Origin: Planctomycetaceae bacterium
GTDB lineage: Bacteria; Planctomycetota; Planctomycetia; Pirellulales; Pirellulaceae
Direction: 5' to 3'
Length of the DNA: 64,000 nt
NCBI GenBank assembly: GCA_016794985.1
Contig: JAEUIQ010000010.1
Coordinates: 29,328 to 93,327, forward strand
The notes under the pieces are model-generated. The model was not told the DNA's origin. It saw only the letters and a program-made list of their open reading frames with translations, and did no database searches. Shown one piece after another: positions 56,834 to 64,000 of the stretch. A program made the translations under genes and the position numbers. Numbering within the stretch: the first letter of the stretch is position 1; each line of letters opens with the position of its first letter.

Positions 56834-57727
56834 TCAAGCCACCAACACCGCTCCCCGCAGTTTCGCTTCCAAGAGTTCCAACGTTTCTGGCAGAGCGGTT
56901 GCCGCAAAGGAGTGCCCCTCCCAGGATCGAACGATCTGGCACATGCCCAGCGCCGAAGTCAGAAACATGTGGGTGGCCTCCCGACAATCACGGACTCGCA
57001 GCGGGGACTCGACCACCGGCATTCCCAGTTGGTTGGCAATCTCCAAGACCATACTGCGCATGATTCCCGGCAAACAGCCGCTGCTCAGGGGCGGCGTCCA
57101 CAACTGGCTGTCTTTCCAGACAAACAAATTACGATGGGAGGTTTCAATCACTTCGCCGTTCGAGTTCAGTAAAACGGCGTCGTCGCGACCTTGCCCCCCC
57201 GCGTATTGGGCAGCCATGATCCACGGCAAAAAACTGGTGTGTTTGCAACCGATCAAAGCGGGAGAAATCGAAAAAGCCTCTGGGTAAGTCAGCAGCTGCA
57301 AACCGGCCTGTTCCGACATCGGTTGAGGAGCCCCCCACGGGGCCGCGGACAATACGCAGTGACACTCGGCCCCCGGGTTGGACCAGACCTCGGAACTACC
57401 AGCGGTGACGGTAAGTCGCACTCGGGAGAATGTTGGACTGGGGCGAACCTCGGCGGCGCCCCGCGCCTGGTTGAACAACTGAATGATGGCGTCCCGAAAC
57501 ACCTGTTCCGAGGGAAGGGGGATCCGCAAACGTCGGGCCCCAAATTGCAACCGAGCCCAGTGCTTTGGCCAAAGCGGTACGGCGGCCCCGACACCCAACA
57601 TGGTCTCGAACACCCCCCAGCCCCGCAGCAGCCCATGGTCCATTGGCCAAGCCGGACCTGCGAGGGCTGCTTCAAGACCAGAGCCGCGCCAAGCCAGGGT
57701 TAACACTTTGGATGCGAAGTTCTCCAA
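56834..57727 (-). CDS. PLP-dependent class IV aminotransferase (branched-chain aminotransferase/ADC lyase type)
   Basis: 297 aa from a TTG at 57727, with GGGGAG nine bases upstream; the gene begins 6 bases after the HEAT gene stop. The PLP Lys is in IGCKHTSFLPW (Lys about 162), followed by DDAVLLNSNGEVIETSHRNLFVWKD (family motif ExSxxNxF) and LPGIMRSMVLE. Substrate is not deducible. The length and the lack of strong branched-chain signals make 4-amino-4-deoxychorismate lyase or a D-amino-acid aminotransferase also possible. Confidence 0.82.
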   Translation of the reverse strand: MENFASKVLTLAWRGSGLEAALAGPAWPMDHGLLRGWGVFETMLGVGAAVPLWPKHWARLQFGARRLRIPLPSEQVFRDAIIQLFNQARGAAEVRPSPTFSRVRLTVTAGSSEVWSNPGAECHCVLSAAPWGAPQPMSEQAGLQLLTYPEAFSISPALIGCKHTSFLPWIMAAQYAGGQGRDDAVLLNSNGEVIETSHRNLFVWKDSQLWTPPLSSGCLPGIMRSMVLEIANQLGMPVVESPLRVRDCREATHMFLTSALGMCQIVRSWEGHSFAATALPETLELLEAKLRGAVLVA

Positions 57728-57733
57728 GTCGGT

Positions 57734-59113
57734 TCACTCCCCGGCAACCGGTTCCGTTTTCTTTGGGGCCGAGCTGGTCGGCTGCCAGCCGTGTTCGCGC
57801 CACTGACTCACGAGTACTCCGGCCCGGTGGTGCGAATCTGCTTCGCCCTGCTGGGAGAACTTCTCGAGATGATTGGCGATGCGATCTAAAAGTTCTCTTT
57901 GGGGTGGGGTCGCTTGTTGGAAGTCCGTCGGGCTATTGAGGTTGACCATGGCCGCCAAGGTTTCGACCGCCATCAATGCCACGACTTCATCTTCATCCGA
58001 TGTCAGTTTCAGAATCTCCGGCTCCGCCGCCGCAGATTTTGGCCCCAACTTTCGCAGCAAGCTCAAACATTCCATTCCCTCAATCGGATCTCTTAATCTG
58101 CTGACAAGCAATTTGATTGTGGCATCCCATTCGCCAGTGATAGAGGCATGAACGACCGACGCTTGGGGTGCCAAACCCGTGTCGTCACGCAACAACTCTT
58201 TGATCCTTTCGGACGTGGCGGCGGCATGGGCTTCAAGTTGGATCAAGCCTTCCAAAGCCCGGGATTTGGTCATGAAGGCAAACTCGTTTAGATTGCCGCC
58301 CAGGACTTTCGCGGCGGCGACCGCGTGCTCTGGATCGCCTGCTGCCATGTACCCCAAGGCCCGCAAGGCATGACTTTTCACGGAGACGTTCTGCCCATTG
58401 CTGGTCAGGTCGCGCACGATCGCTTCATGCACCCAAGCCGGAGGACCGATCGCAGCCAAAGCCCGTAAAGCGATGATCTGCAATTGAAAGTCTTCGCTGG
58501 TCAAGAATGGCTGAATGTTAGGCAAGAGATCTTGGCCCGCAGCTCCAGTTTTTTCGAGGGCGTAAAGGGCGCCCCATTGCTGTTCGTTTACCGAAGATGC
58601 CAACATCTTGATGAGGAACGGACGAAAGTCCGAATACGCTTCCGCCCCCAAGCTCCGCATTGCTTCGCACGCGTTGGAAACTTCACTGATGTCGGAACTC
58701 AAAGCCTGCCGTTGAATTTCAGCAATCACGACCGGCCCCAGTTTTCGCAAAGCCGCTTCGACGAACCGATCTTCATAGTCATTGAATTCGATGCGACGAT
58801 GATCCAGCAATATCTGAACAATCTTCGCAGCGGTCGGGGTGTTTGGTTCGAGTTTCGTCTCACTCAAGGCCTTGATGGCCTCCAGACGAACGACCAAATG
58901 TTTGCTGGTCAAAGCGTCGACCAGTGGAGCCAAATCATCGTCCAACTCCACTTGCGACCCCGCGTCTCCCTCGTCTTGGGACGTATTCGAAGCTGGCCTT
59001 TCAGACGCGGAGGCTTTGGTCGCCGGATCCGCTCCCACTGGGTTTGTATTGCAAGCGGCCAACAGAACGAGAGTCGCGATCGACACGATCCCACTTGGGA
59101 AAACCAGCTTCAT
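57734..59113 (-). CDS. HEAT-repeat lipoprotein
   Basis: 459 aa. The N-terminus is a lipoprotein signal with lipobox LLAAC at residues 17-21. An acidic, Ser/Thr-rich linker follows (about 25-60), then repeated helical pairs of HEAT/PBS-lyase type (VDALTSKHLVVRLEAIKALSE, IALRALAAIGPPAWVHEAI, SHALRALGYMAAGDPEHAV, LLRKLGPKSAAAEPEIL). HEAT scaffolds mediate protein binding. The gene lies upstream of the class IV aminotransferase in the same orientation, spaced by six bases. Confidence 0.82.
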   Translation of the reverse strand: MKLVFPSGIVSIATLVLLAACNTNPVGADPATKASASERPASNTSQDEGDAGSQVELDDDLAPLVDALTSKHLVVRLEAIKALSETKLEPNTPTAAKIVQILLDHRRIEFNDYEDRFVEAALRKLGPVVIAEIQRQALSSDISEVSNACEAMRSLGAEAYSDFRPFLIKMLASSVNEQQWGALYALEKTGAAGQDLLPNIQPFLTSEDFQLQIIALRALAAIGPPAWVHEAIVRDLTSNGQNVSVKSHALRALGYMAAGDPEHAVAAAKVLGGNLNEFAFMTKSRALEGLIQLEAHAAATSERIKELLRDDTGLAPQASVVHASITGEWDATIKLLVSRLRDPIEGMECLSLLRKLGPKSAAAEPEILKLTSDEDEVVALMAVETLAAMVNLNSPTDFQQATPPQRELLDRIANHLEKFSQQGEADSHHRAGVLVSQWREHGWQPTSSAPKKTEPVAGE

Positions 59114-59265
59114 CGTAATCTATTCCAATCAGAGTATTGAACCAAAATCGCGTGCCCTGGCCCGTCTCAATTATAGGAACTTCTGCGCCAGCCACAGCGT
59201 GGCGGGACTCGGAATTATCCGCATTGGGAAGAGGCAGCTCGACTCTTGGCAAGAGCAGTGAAGAG

Positions 59266-60606
59266 TTAGGTCAGTCCGGTCAGGACGCCTTCCTTGCAGA
59301 AATCTGGGTTTCCAAACGAATCGACCGGATGTCCCATCGCCGCCGCCAAGGTCATCAAGAAGCGATTGTGATTTTCACCCTTCATCCGAATCGATTGCCC
59401 CATTTTGAATCCGAGTCCACCACCCACCAATACGAATGGGATGTCATCGCGCGTGTGAGAATTACCCTTGCCCAACTCGTTGGTCCAAACGATGGTGGTG
59501 TGATCCAGCATCGTTCCATCCGCGCCCGGTTCAGGAGTTTCTGCCAATCGTTGGGCCAAGTACGCCACTTGCTCGCAGTACCACGTATTGATGCGAATCA
59601 ACTTTTCGTAGGCGTCTTCGTTGCTGTCTGGTTCATGGGAAAGGTCATGATGGCCCTCTTCGATTCCCAACCACTTCATTCGTGGTTGCCCGACACTGTT
59701 GGTGATTTGCAACGAAGCGATGCGGGCGAAATCTGCCATGAAGCTATTGACCATCAAGTCCATTTGTAACTTGGTCAACATCGGGATGTTGTCGTTTTGT
59801 TCTTTGATGTTGGCTGGCAAGATTGGAACCGCGTGACCGACACCCGCCTGCTTCGCTTGCAGCTCCAACTCGAGCTTTAGCTCCTGTTCCGTTTGGCGAA
59901 CAATCTCGACGTGGTTGCGGAGCAGATGCCGATCTTCTTGACTGAGCTTGGCTTCAATCTTGCGAAAGTCTTCCGTCAATTCATCCAAAACGCTGCCGAG
60001 GAGCTGTCGGTTCTTGGTCTGACCATAGAGTCGGTCAAACATCTGATAAGGGCTGTCGATCGGGGCGACCGGCTGATTCGGGCCGGAGTAACACATGCGG
60101 GTCCAGGTGTCAGCTCGCTTCGGCACCATCACGCCAAACTCCAGCGACCCGAACCGGGTTTGCGTCTCCGGATTTTCTTGCAAGCGATTCTTGAGAAACT
60201 GATCAATCGAAATGCCCATCGACCACCCGGCGGGCGTGTCAGAACCGCCTTGGATGTCGCCCGGGAACAATTCGATTCCGGTTAGCAAACAGCCCATGCC
60301 GCGCATGTGCCCATCGCCATCCCCCTTGATGCGATTGCAGAGCCCCTTGATCGTCATCAATTGCTTCTTGAACGGAGCCAACGGCTCCAAGATCCGTTTC
60401 AACTCGAACTCTGAACCCGCATCGGACGGCCAGAAATGCTTGGGAATGACACCGTTCGGGCTGAAGATAAACACGAGCCGCTGCTTGGTTGCCGTCCGAG
60501 ATGGAAAACCCAACCCCAAGCTAGGCAAATTCAGCATGAAGTTTGCAGCCGCAGCGCTGATTCCGGTCTGAACCAAAAAATCGCGTCTTGAGCGAGAATT
60601 GGACAT
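59266..60606 (-). CDS. DUF1552 family exported protein
   Basis: 446 aa from the ATG at 60606, with AAGGAG eight bases upstream. A Tat-type signal ([22 protein letters not shown]) leads into the DUF1552 pattern: [58 protein letters not shown] and [30 protein letters not shown] near the C-terminus. The family is very common in Planctomycetes, often paired with DUF1592/DUF1587 cytochrome proteins. No such partner lies next to it here. Function unknown. Confidence 0.88.
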   Translation of the reverse strand: MSNSRSRRDFLVQTGISAAAANFMLNLPSLGLGFPSRTATKQRLVFIFSPNGVIPKHFWPSDAGSEFELKRILEPLAPFKKQLMTIKGLCNRIKGDGDGHMRGMGCLLTGIELFPGDIQGGSDTPAGWSMGISIDQFLKNRLQENPETQTRFGSLEFGVMVPKRADTWTRMCYSGPNQPVAPIDSPYQMFDRLYGQTKNRQLLGSVLDELTEDFRKIEAKLSQEDRHLLRNHVEIVRQTEQELKLELELQAKQAGVGHAVPILPANIKEQNDNIPMLTKLQMDLMVNSFMADFARIASLQITNSVGQPRMKWLGIEEGHHDLSHEPDSNEDAYEKLIRINTWYCEQVAYLAQRLAETPEPGADGTMLDHTTIVWTNELGKGNSHTRDDIPFVLVGGGLGFKMGQSIRMKGENHNRFLMTLAAAMGHPVDSFGNPDFCKEGVLTGLT

Positions 60607-61015
60607 AAGCAAAACTCCTTATCGCGATGGGCGGCGATTCCAGGGCAGGGCGGGGGCGGGAGCATGTTGTCAAAAACAACCTGAATTTCCCGAAGCAGCG
60701 GCGAAATCCCAGATGCTGAACGGTACGCCTCGATTGTCGGATCGATTTGTCGGATCGATTTGTCGGATCGATTTGTCGGATCGATTTGTGGGATCGAACT
60801 TCGGGTGCCCCACCGATCGAGCGGTGCGTCCGAGGCCAACGTTCGAGCCCTATCATACCCGGCCGCGCCGCCTTTTGGCAACCATTTTGTGGATTCGGCG
60901 TGAGAGTTGCCGCCCCTCCCGCCAAGGAACACCTGATTTGACAATTATTCGGTTCCGGCGAGCCGTCTCGACATTCAATCGCTCGTGGCCTACGCTGAGC
61001 CGGGGTTTTTCATGT
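60607..61015. other. 409-base spacer with a 13-bp tandem repeat
   Basis: Apart from the repeat at 60734-60798 it contains no convincing gene. Frames crossing it extend upstream from the tmk start (to 60599) but have no signal and translate the repeat. The genes on either side are divergent, so promoters must lie here. Confidence 0.5.
60734..60798. repeat. 13-bp tandem repeat, 5 copies
   Basis: The unit TTGTCGGATCGAT occurs at 60734, 60747, 60760, 60773 and, with TTGTGGGATCGAA, at 60786. The core contains GATC and an incomplete palindrome TCGGATCGA. It lies in the divergent spacer between the DUF1552 gene and tmk. Confidence 0.9.
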
Positions 61016-61678
61016 ATGGGAGCGAATTCGCCTCGAATGTTTATTGTCCTCGATGGTATCGATGGCGGCGGGAAATCGACTCAGATCGAACGGCTGGCCC
61101 AGCGATTGCGGGACCAGAACCGCGAGGTTGTTTGTTGCGCTGATCCTGGGACCACGCCCGCCGGACTCCAGATTCGGCAACTGCTCCTTAATCGAGCCGA
61201 CATTCAACTGGCACCGCTCACCGAATTGCTCTTGTTCTTTTCCGCGCGCGCTCAGTTGATTGCCGAGGTGATCGCTCCGGCACTCGCAGCGGGGCAGGTC
61301 GTGATCTGCGATCGATTCTTGCTCTCCAGCGTGGTTTATCAGGGGCACTTGGGGCAAATCCCACCGGCCAAAATTTGGGAGTTGGGGCGGTCGTTGTTCC
61401 AGAGTGCTTTGCCGGACCTGACAGTTATCTTGGACTTGCCGGTTGAAGTTGCCGCCGGTCGGACGCAACGAGCCTTGGATCGGATCGAATCGCGTGGCCC
61501 TGCCTATTTGGCAACCGTGAGAGAGTCGTTTCTCAGCGAAGCGCAAGCCGACCCCGCCGGCATTAAAGTGATCGATGCAACGCAATCGCCTGATTTCGTC
61601 GCAGCGGGCATCTACGAGCTCGTCCAGCAAGCGGCCGAGCGACCCAAACGGCTTCGCAATGACCAGGGGCAAGCATGA
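61016..61678 (+). CDS. tmk: Thymidylate kinase
   Basis: 220 aa from the ATG at 61016; an ATG at 61037 is an alternative. TMK phosphorylates dTMP to dTDP. Features are MFIVLDGIDGGGKSTQIERLAQRL (P-loop), the substrate pocket segment DRFLLSSVVYQG with the DR motif, LILDLPVEVAAGR-like strand, and RGPAYLATVRESF lid region. The stop overlaps the start of holB in an ATGA, so the two are translationally coupled. Confidence 0.93.
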   Translation: MGANSPRMFIVLDGIDGGGKSTQIERLAQRLRDQNREVVCCADPGTTPAGLQIRQLLLNRADIQLAPLTELLLFFSARAQLIAEVIAPALAAGQVVICDRFLLSSVVYQGHLGQIPPAKIWELGRSLFQSALPDLTVILDLPVEVAAGRTQRALDRIESRGPAYLATVRESFLSEAQADPAGIKVIDATQSPDFVAAGIYELVQQAAERPKRLRNDQGQA

Positions 61679-62784
61679 GCTGGGAATCCGTTCTAGGGCA
61701 CGACCGAGTGCGGCAGCAATTCGCCACCGCCATCGCCAACGATCGATTGGCCAGCACGTTCTTGTTTCTTGGGCTGAGCGGGATCGGCAAACGTACTTTT
61801 GCCCTGAAGTTGGCCCAAACCCTCCTCTGCCCCCGCGCCGCCGATTTTCATCCCTGTGGGACCTGCCCGTCTTGTCGACAAGTCTTGGCCGGTGAGCACC
61901 CCGACTTGGAATACCTCTGCCGAATACCCGATCGCAATCAGATCATTATGGAACAGCTGATCGGTGAAAAAGGGGAACGAGATGGATTCTGTCATGCCAT
62001 CGCCCAGAAGCCGTTTTACGGTGGCCGCAAAGTAGCCATCCTTGACGATGCGGACGATCTGCGACACGAAGGAGCGAACGCGCTCTTGAAGACGTTGGAA
62101 GAGCCGCCGCCCAATTCGATCATCATTTTGATTGGAACGGCCGAACAGCGCCAGTTGCCGACCATTCGTTCGCGTTGTCAGATCGTGAGGTTCGCGCCGC
62201 TGAGTTGGGAAGAAGTCCAGCAGATCCTGCTGCTTAAGGATTTGGTCTCGCCGCCCGACATGGCCGAACGTTTGGCCAGATCCTCGGGAGGCAGTGTGCA
62301 AAACGCCCTGCACTTGTTCGGCGAAGAAGTCTTGGACTTTCGCACGCAATGGTTGGAACACTTGGCGGCGGGCAAAGCCTCCGACGAGACCTTGATCAAG
62401 TCGCTGCAATCATTTGTCGAACGAGCCGGGAAAGATGCCACACCGAAGCGACGTCGGTTGATCGAAGTCGCGGCTTGGACGGCAGAGTACTTCCGGCACG
62501 CCTTGGCGGTATTGGCCCATGGCCGGCCCTCGGTTGAAATGCAACAGTCGCCTGATCAAGAGTTGGTACGCTTGGCAGTCTCGGGTGCCACGCATTGGCA
62601 GGGCACCTTGGAGAGCATGGCGGTGGCATTGGATCGATGTTTACTGATTGAGTCGCAGGTCATGGCCAATACCCACACGGTGACCTTGATCGAATCATGG
62701 CTCTTGGAACTGAATCAAGCCGCCCACGCTCGCGCGTCGCACTACCCAAGCTTGGCCGCCATCAGTCCGTTGGCCTACCGTTAA
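61675..62784 (+). CDS. holB: DNA polymerase III delta' subunit
   Basis: 369 aa. Delta' is part of the clamp loader. It has a P-loop variant GLSGIGKRTFALKLAQTL, a zinc module CPRAADFHPCGTCPSC with four Cys, KVAILDDADDLRHEGANALLKTLEEPP and SRCQIVRFAP (arginine-finger region). Partner gene tmk is immediately upstream with ATGA overlap, a common arrangement in bacteria. Confidence 0.92.
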   Translation: MSWESVLGHDRVRQQFATAIANDRLASTFLFLGLSGIGKRTFALKLAQTLLCPRAADFHPCGTCPSCRQVLAGEHPDLEYLCRIPDRNQIIMEQLIGEKGERDGFCHAIAQKPFYGGRKVAILDDADDLRHEGANALLKTLEEPPPNSIIILIGTAEQRQLPTIRSRCQIVRFAPLSWEEVQQILLLKDLVSPPDMAERLARSSGGSVQNALHLFGEEVLDFRTQWLEHLAAGKASDETLIKSLQSFVERAGKDATPKRRRLIEVAAWTAEYFRHALAVLAHGRPSVEMQQSPDQELVRLAVSGATHWQGTLESMAVALDRCLLIESQVMANTHTVTLIESWLLELNQAAHARASHYPSLAAISPLAYR

Positions 62785-62798
62785 CTCGTGGCCCCAAT

Positions 62799-63173
62799 GT
62801 CGTGGACCGTTCCCACGGTCCAATTCCGCGCATCGAAAGTTCGGACGCAGGTCCGTAACTCGTCGATTGAACGGCACTCGTCGATTGAACCGCACTCGTC
62901 GATTGAACTGCACTTGTTGATTGAACTGCGGTGCGACATCAGGCCCGAATGGGCCGACACAGCCCTAGCCGGTGTGCGCGAGCCACCGGTTTGAGTCACA
63001 TCTCGTCCAACAAAGCCCGACGGGCCGACACAATTGCTCAGCGCAGCCATTTAACACTACTTCATGGTGTTGACTGACGGAGCGTTCAAGATTCTTTGCT
63101 GACTCGGCATCGCGGGACTTGTGCCAAACAAGCGGGTCGTCTGGGTAACTGGACCGTGGGAACGGCCCACGAC
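62799..63173. repeat. 375-base segment bounded by 24-bp inverted repeats
   Basis: GTCGTGGACCGTTCCCACGG continuing to 62822 is the reverse complement of 63150-63173, with one mismatch in 24. The enclosed 330 bases contain the 18-bp tandem repeat but no gene. The layout resembles a small inverted-repeat element, yet no target-site duplication was identified. Confidence 0.75.
62858..62929. repeat. 18-bp tandem repeat, 4 copies
   Basis: Units ACTCGTCGATTGAACxGC start at 62858, 62876, 62894 and 62912 (the last with TTGTTG). They lie inside the inverted-repeat-bounded segment downstream of holB. Confidence 0.9.
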
Positions 63174-63323
63174 ACTCCCCGCCACCAGAATCTCTTTCAG
63201 GTTTCTTTACGAACCCACCGAGCAACGGTAGGATGATCCGGTCCATTCGTTCCGCTGGGGCTGTTTCCCGGGGCGCGATGACCATTTCATCCCAGACCGA
63301 AGCAGAGTCGCGTCGAGACATAT

Positions 63324-63716
63324 ATGAGCAATTTCGTAAACGAAGGCAAAGTTCGAGGCATCATTCATCTGATCGAAGAAACCAAGACTTTCGGTCAAAA
63401 GGGATTTCGCAAACGAGTGGTGGTGCTGGAGCAACCGGGCGATCGTTTCACCAACTACATCCCAATCGAATTCACTCAGGACGCCTGCGACAAAGTCGAT
63501 TCGTTGAGTCTTGGCCAGGAAGTTGAAGTGACATTTCGCTTGAGCGGTCGCCGTTGGCAGCGAGATCCGAACAGCGAAGTCAAGTTTTTCGTCAATCCGG
63601 AAGCCTGGAACTTCAAGGTGGTGACTGGCGACACCAATTCCAAAGCCGCCTCGGTCGAATCCGCCAACGACGAGTTCGCCCAAGCGTCTTACGAAGAAGA
63701 CGACATCCCGTTTTAG
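63324..63716 (+). CDS. DUF3127 protein with SSB-like acidic tail
   Basis: 130 aa. The OB-fold-like DUF3127 domain is recognisable: GKVRGIIHLIEETKTFGQKGFRKRVVVLE, then YIPIEFTQDACDKVD and LSLGQEVEVTFRLSGRRW. The C-terminus is disordered and ends in EEDDIPF, the form of the SSB C-terminal peptide that recruits repair proteins. No sequence-specific ssDNA residues were checked. It stands alone, next to the repeat array. Confidence 0.82.
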   Translation: MSNFVNEGKVRGIIHLIEETKTFGQKGFRKRVVVLEQPGDRFTNYIPIEFTQDACDKVDSLSLGQEVEVTFRLSGRRWQRDPNSEVKFFVNPEAWNFKVVTGDTNSKAASVESANDEFAQASYEEDDIPF

Positions 63717-64000
63717 GCACTCGTCCCCAGCCAAACAATGGTAGCCAGGCCGCTCGCCGCCAATTCTGCTCGGTGGAAGCCCGGATTCATCACTAATCGC
63801 CGCGCCCCATGAACGGCCAGCCGCAAAACGCTCGCCGCCGAGCTTGCTCGGTGGAAGCCCGGATTCATCACTACAGCGACACGCTCACACTTCCTGCCTA
63901 TACCAAGAACGCTCGCCGCCGAGCTTGCTCGGTGGAAGCCCGGATTCATCACTAATCGCCGCGCCCCATGAACGGCCAGCCGCAAAACGCTCGCCGCCGA
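63717..64000. repeat. Array of 45-bp repeats with 33-36-bp spacers (runs off the right edge)
   Basis: Copies of CGCTCGCCGCCGAGCTTGCT continuing into CGGTGGAAGCCCGGATTCAT plus CACTA lie at about 63751-63795 (variant), 63829-63873, 63910-63954 and from 63988 onward. The period is 78, 81 and 78 bases. The intervening sequences at 63796-63828 and 63955-63987 are identical, and the middle one (63874-63909) differs. Each repeat contains a hairpin CCGAGCTTGCTCGG, except the first copy, which is altered there. No protein is proposed; minus-strand frames here are repeat artefacts. Confidence 0.9.

Larger units (their letters stand above)
62785..63323. other. 539-base repeat-bearing spacer
   Basis: No gene was recognised. 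It contains a 24-base inverted repeat pair (62799-62822 and 63150-63173) and an 18-bp tandem repeat at 62858-62929. Minus-strand frames across 62695-63050 translate the tandem repeat and are rejected. Confidence 0.6.

Noticed and set aside
60599..61015. 139-residue N-terminal extension of thymidylate kinase
   Set aside because: It translates the 13-bp tandem repeat; the family N-terminus starts near 61016-61037.
63713..63985. 90-aa minus-strand frame with a repeated 16-residue phrase
   Set aside because: It is a translation of the 78-81-bp repeat array.
63751..64000. CRISPR array
   Set aside because: Two of the three spacers are identical, the repeat (45 bp) is long, and no cas gene is in the window. 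The part beyond the edge was not seen.

Overview
The window reads as a chromosomal segment of a Planctomycete, most likely from the Pirellulaceae/Pirellulales. The lineage signals are: a PVC-type membrane-bound dehydrogenase fused to a c-type cytochrome module (37005-39572) and the tail of another at the left edge; a DUF1552 Tat-exported protein; DUF1573, DUF3127 and HEAT-repeat secreted proteins; an orphan Ser/Thr kinase next to an ECF sigma factor; and a 72-aa secreted protein with a planctomycete-style Asp-Gln-Pro-x-His ending. Genes are loosely packed, few operons are long, and several intergenic regions carry short tandem or hairpin repeats. No rRNA, prophage or confident CRISPR was seen. 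One tRNA (Gln, CTG) is present.

Layout. 0-2.2 kb: tail of a cytochrome protein, a small membrane protein, a stray copy of a dispersed hairpin repeat and a decayed IS21-type element (istB remnant plus right end) that appears to cut a small gene downstream of moeA. 2.2-6.9 kb (minus): moeA, fliS and a very long fliD made of tandem modules. 7-13.8 kb: Ppx/GppA-HD phosphatase, CbpA-type DnaJ, an RmlD-like SDR, a membrane protein, a DUF1573 protein and a SolA-type flavin oxidase. 14-19.3 kb: uvrB with an overlapping comEA-like gene, nadC-rlmH and a DCC-family protein. 19.3-22.6 kb: Wza-type polysaccharide export protein and a TPR membrane protein. 23-27 kb: a degenerate receiver-like gene converging on hisG-hisE, then miaA. 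26.5-30.1 kb (minus): Ser/Thr kinase, small membrane protein and ECF sigma factor in one transcription unit. 30.3-32.7 kb: quinone oxidoreductase, then a 1.3-kb tandem array of about 300-bp hairpin units. 32.7-35.1 kb (minus): moaD, BNR-repeat protein, moaE and a zinc-ribbon membrane protein. 35.3-42.5 kb: pyk, cytochrome protein, small lipoprotein-like gene and an esterase-like hydrolase.

42.5-51.7 kb is the least ordinary stretch. It holds an atypical NarL-type regulator lacking the phospho-Asp, a membrane patatin-like protein, a secreted protein of unknown function, and a 1508-aa secreted protein that I read as a highly divergent secretin. In that protein the N-domain and barrel segments are separated by a short and then a very long helical/coiled-coil insertion. 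This is the best candidate for something undescribed.

51.9-60.6 kb: secreted and membrane proteins of unknown function, one of them interrupted by an in-frame TGA, then an N4-GlcNAc-asparaginase family protein, tRNA-Gln, infC (apparently starting at ATC), an aminotransferase class IV enzyme, a HEAT-repeat lipoprotein and the DUF1552 protein. 61-64 kb: tmk-holB, a repeat-rich spacer, a DUF3127 protein with an SSB-like acidic tail, and the start of a 78-81-bp-period repeat array that runs off the right edge.
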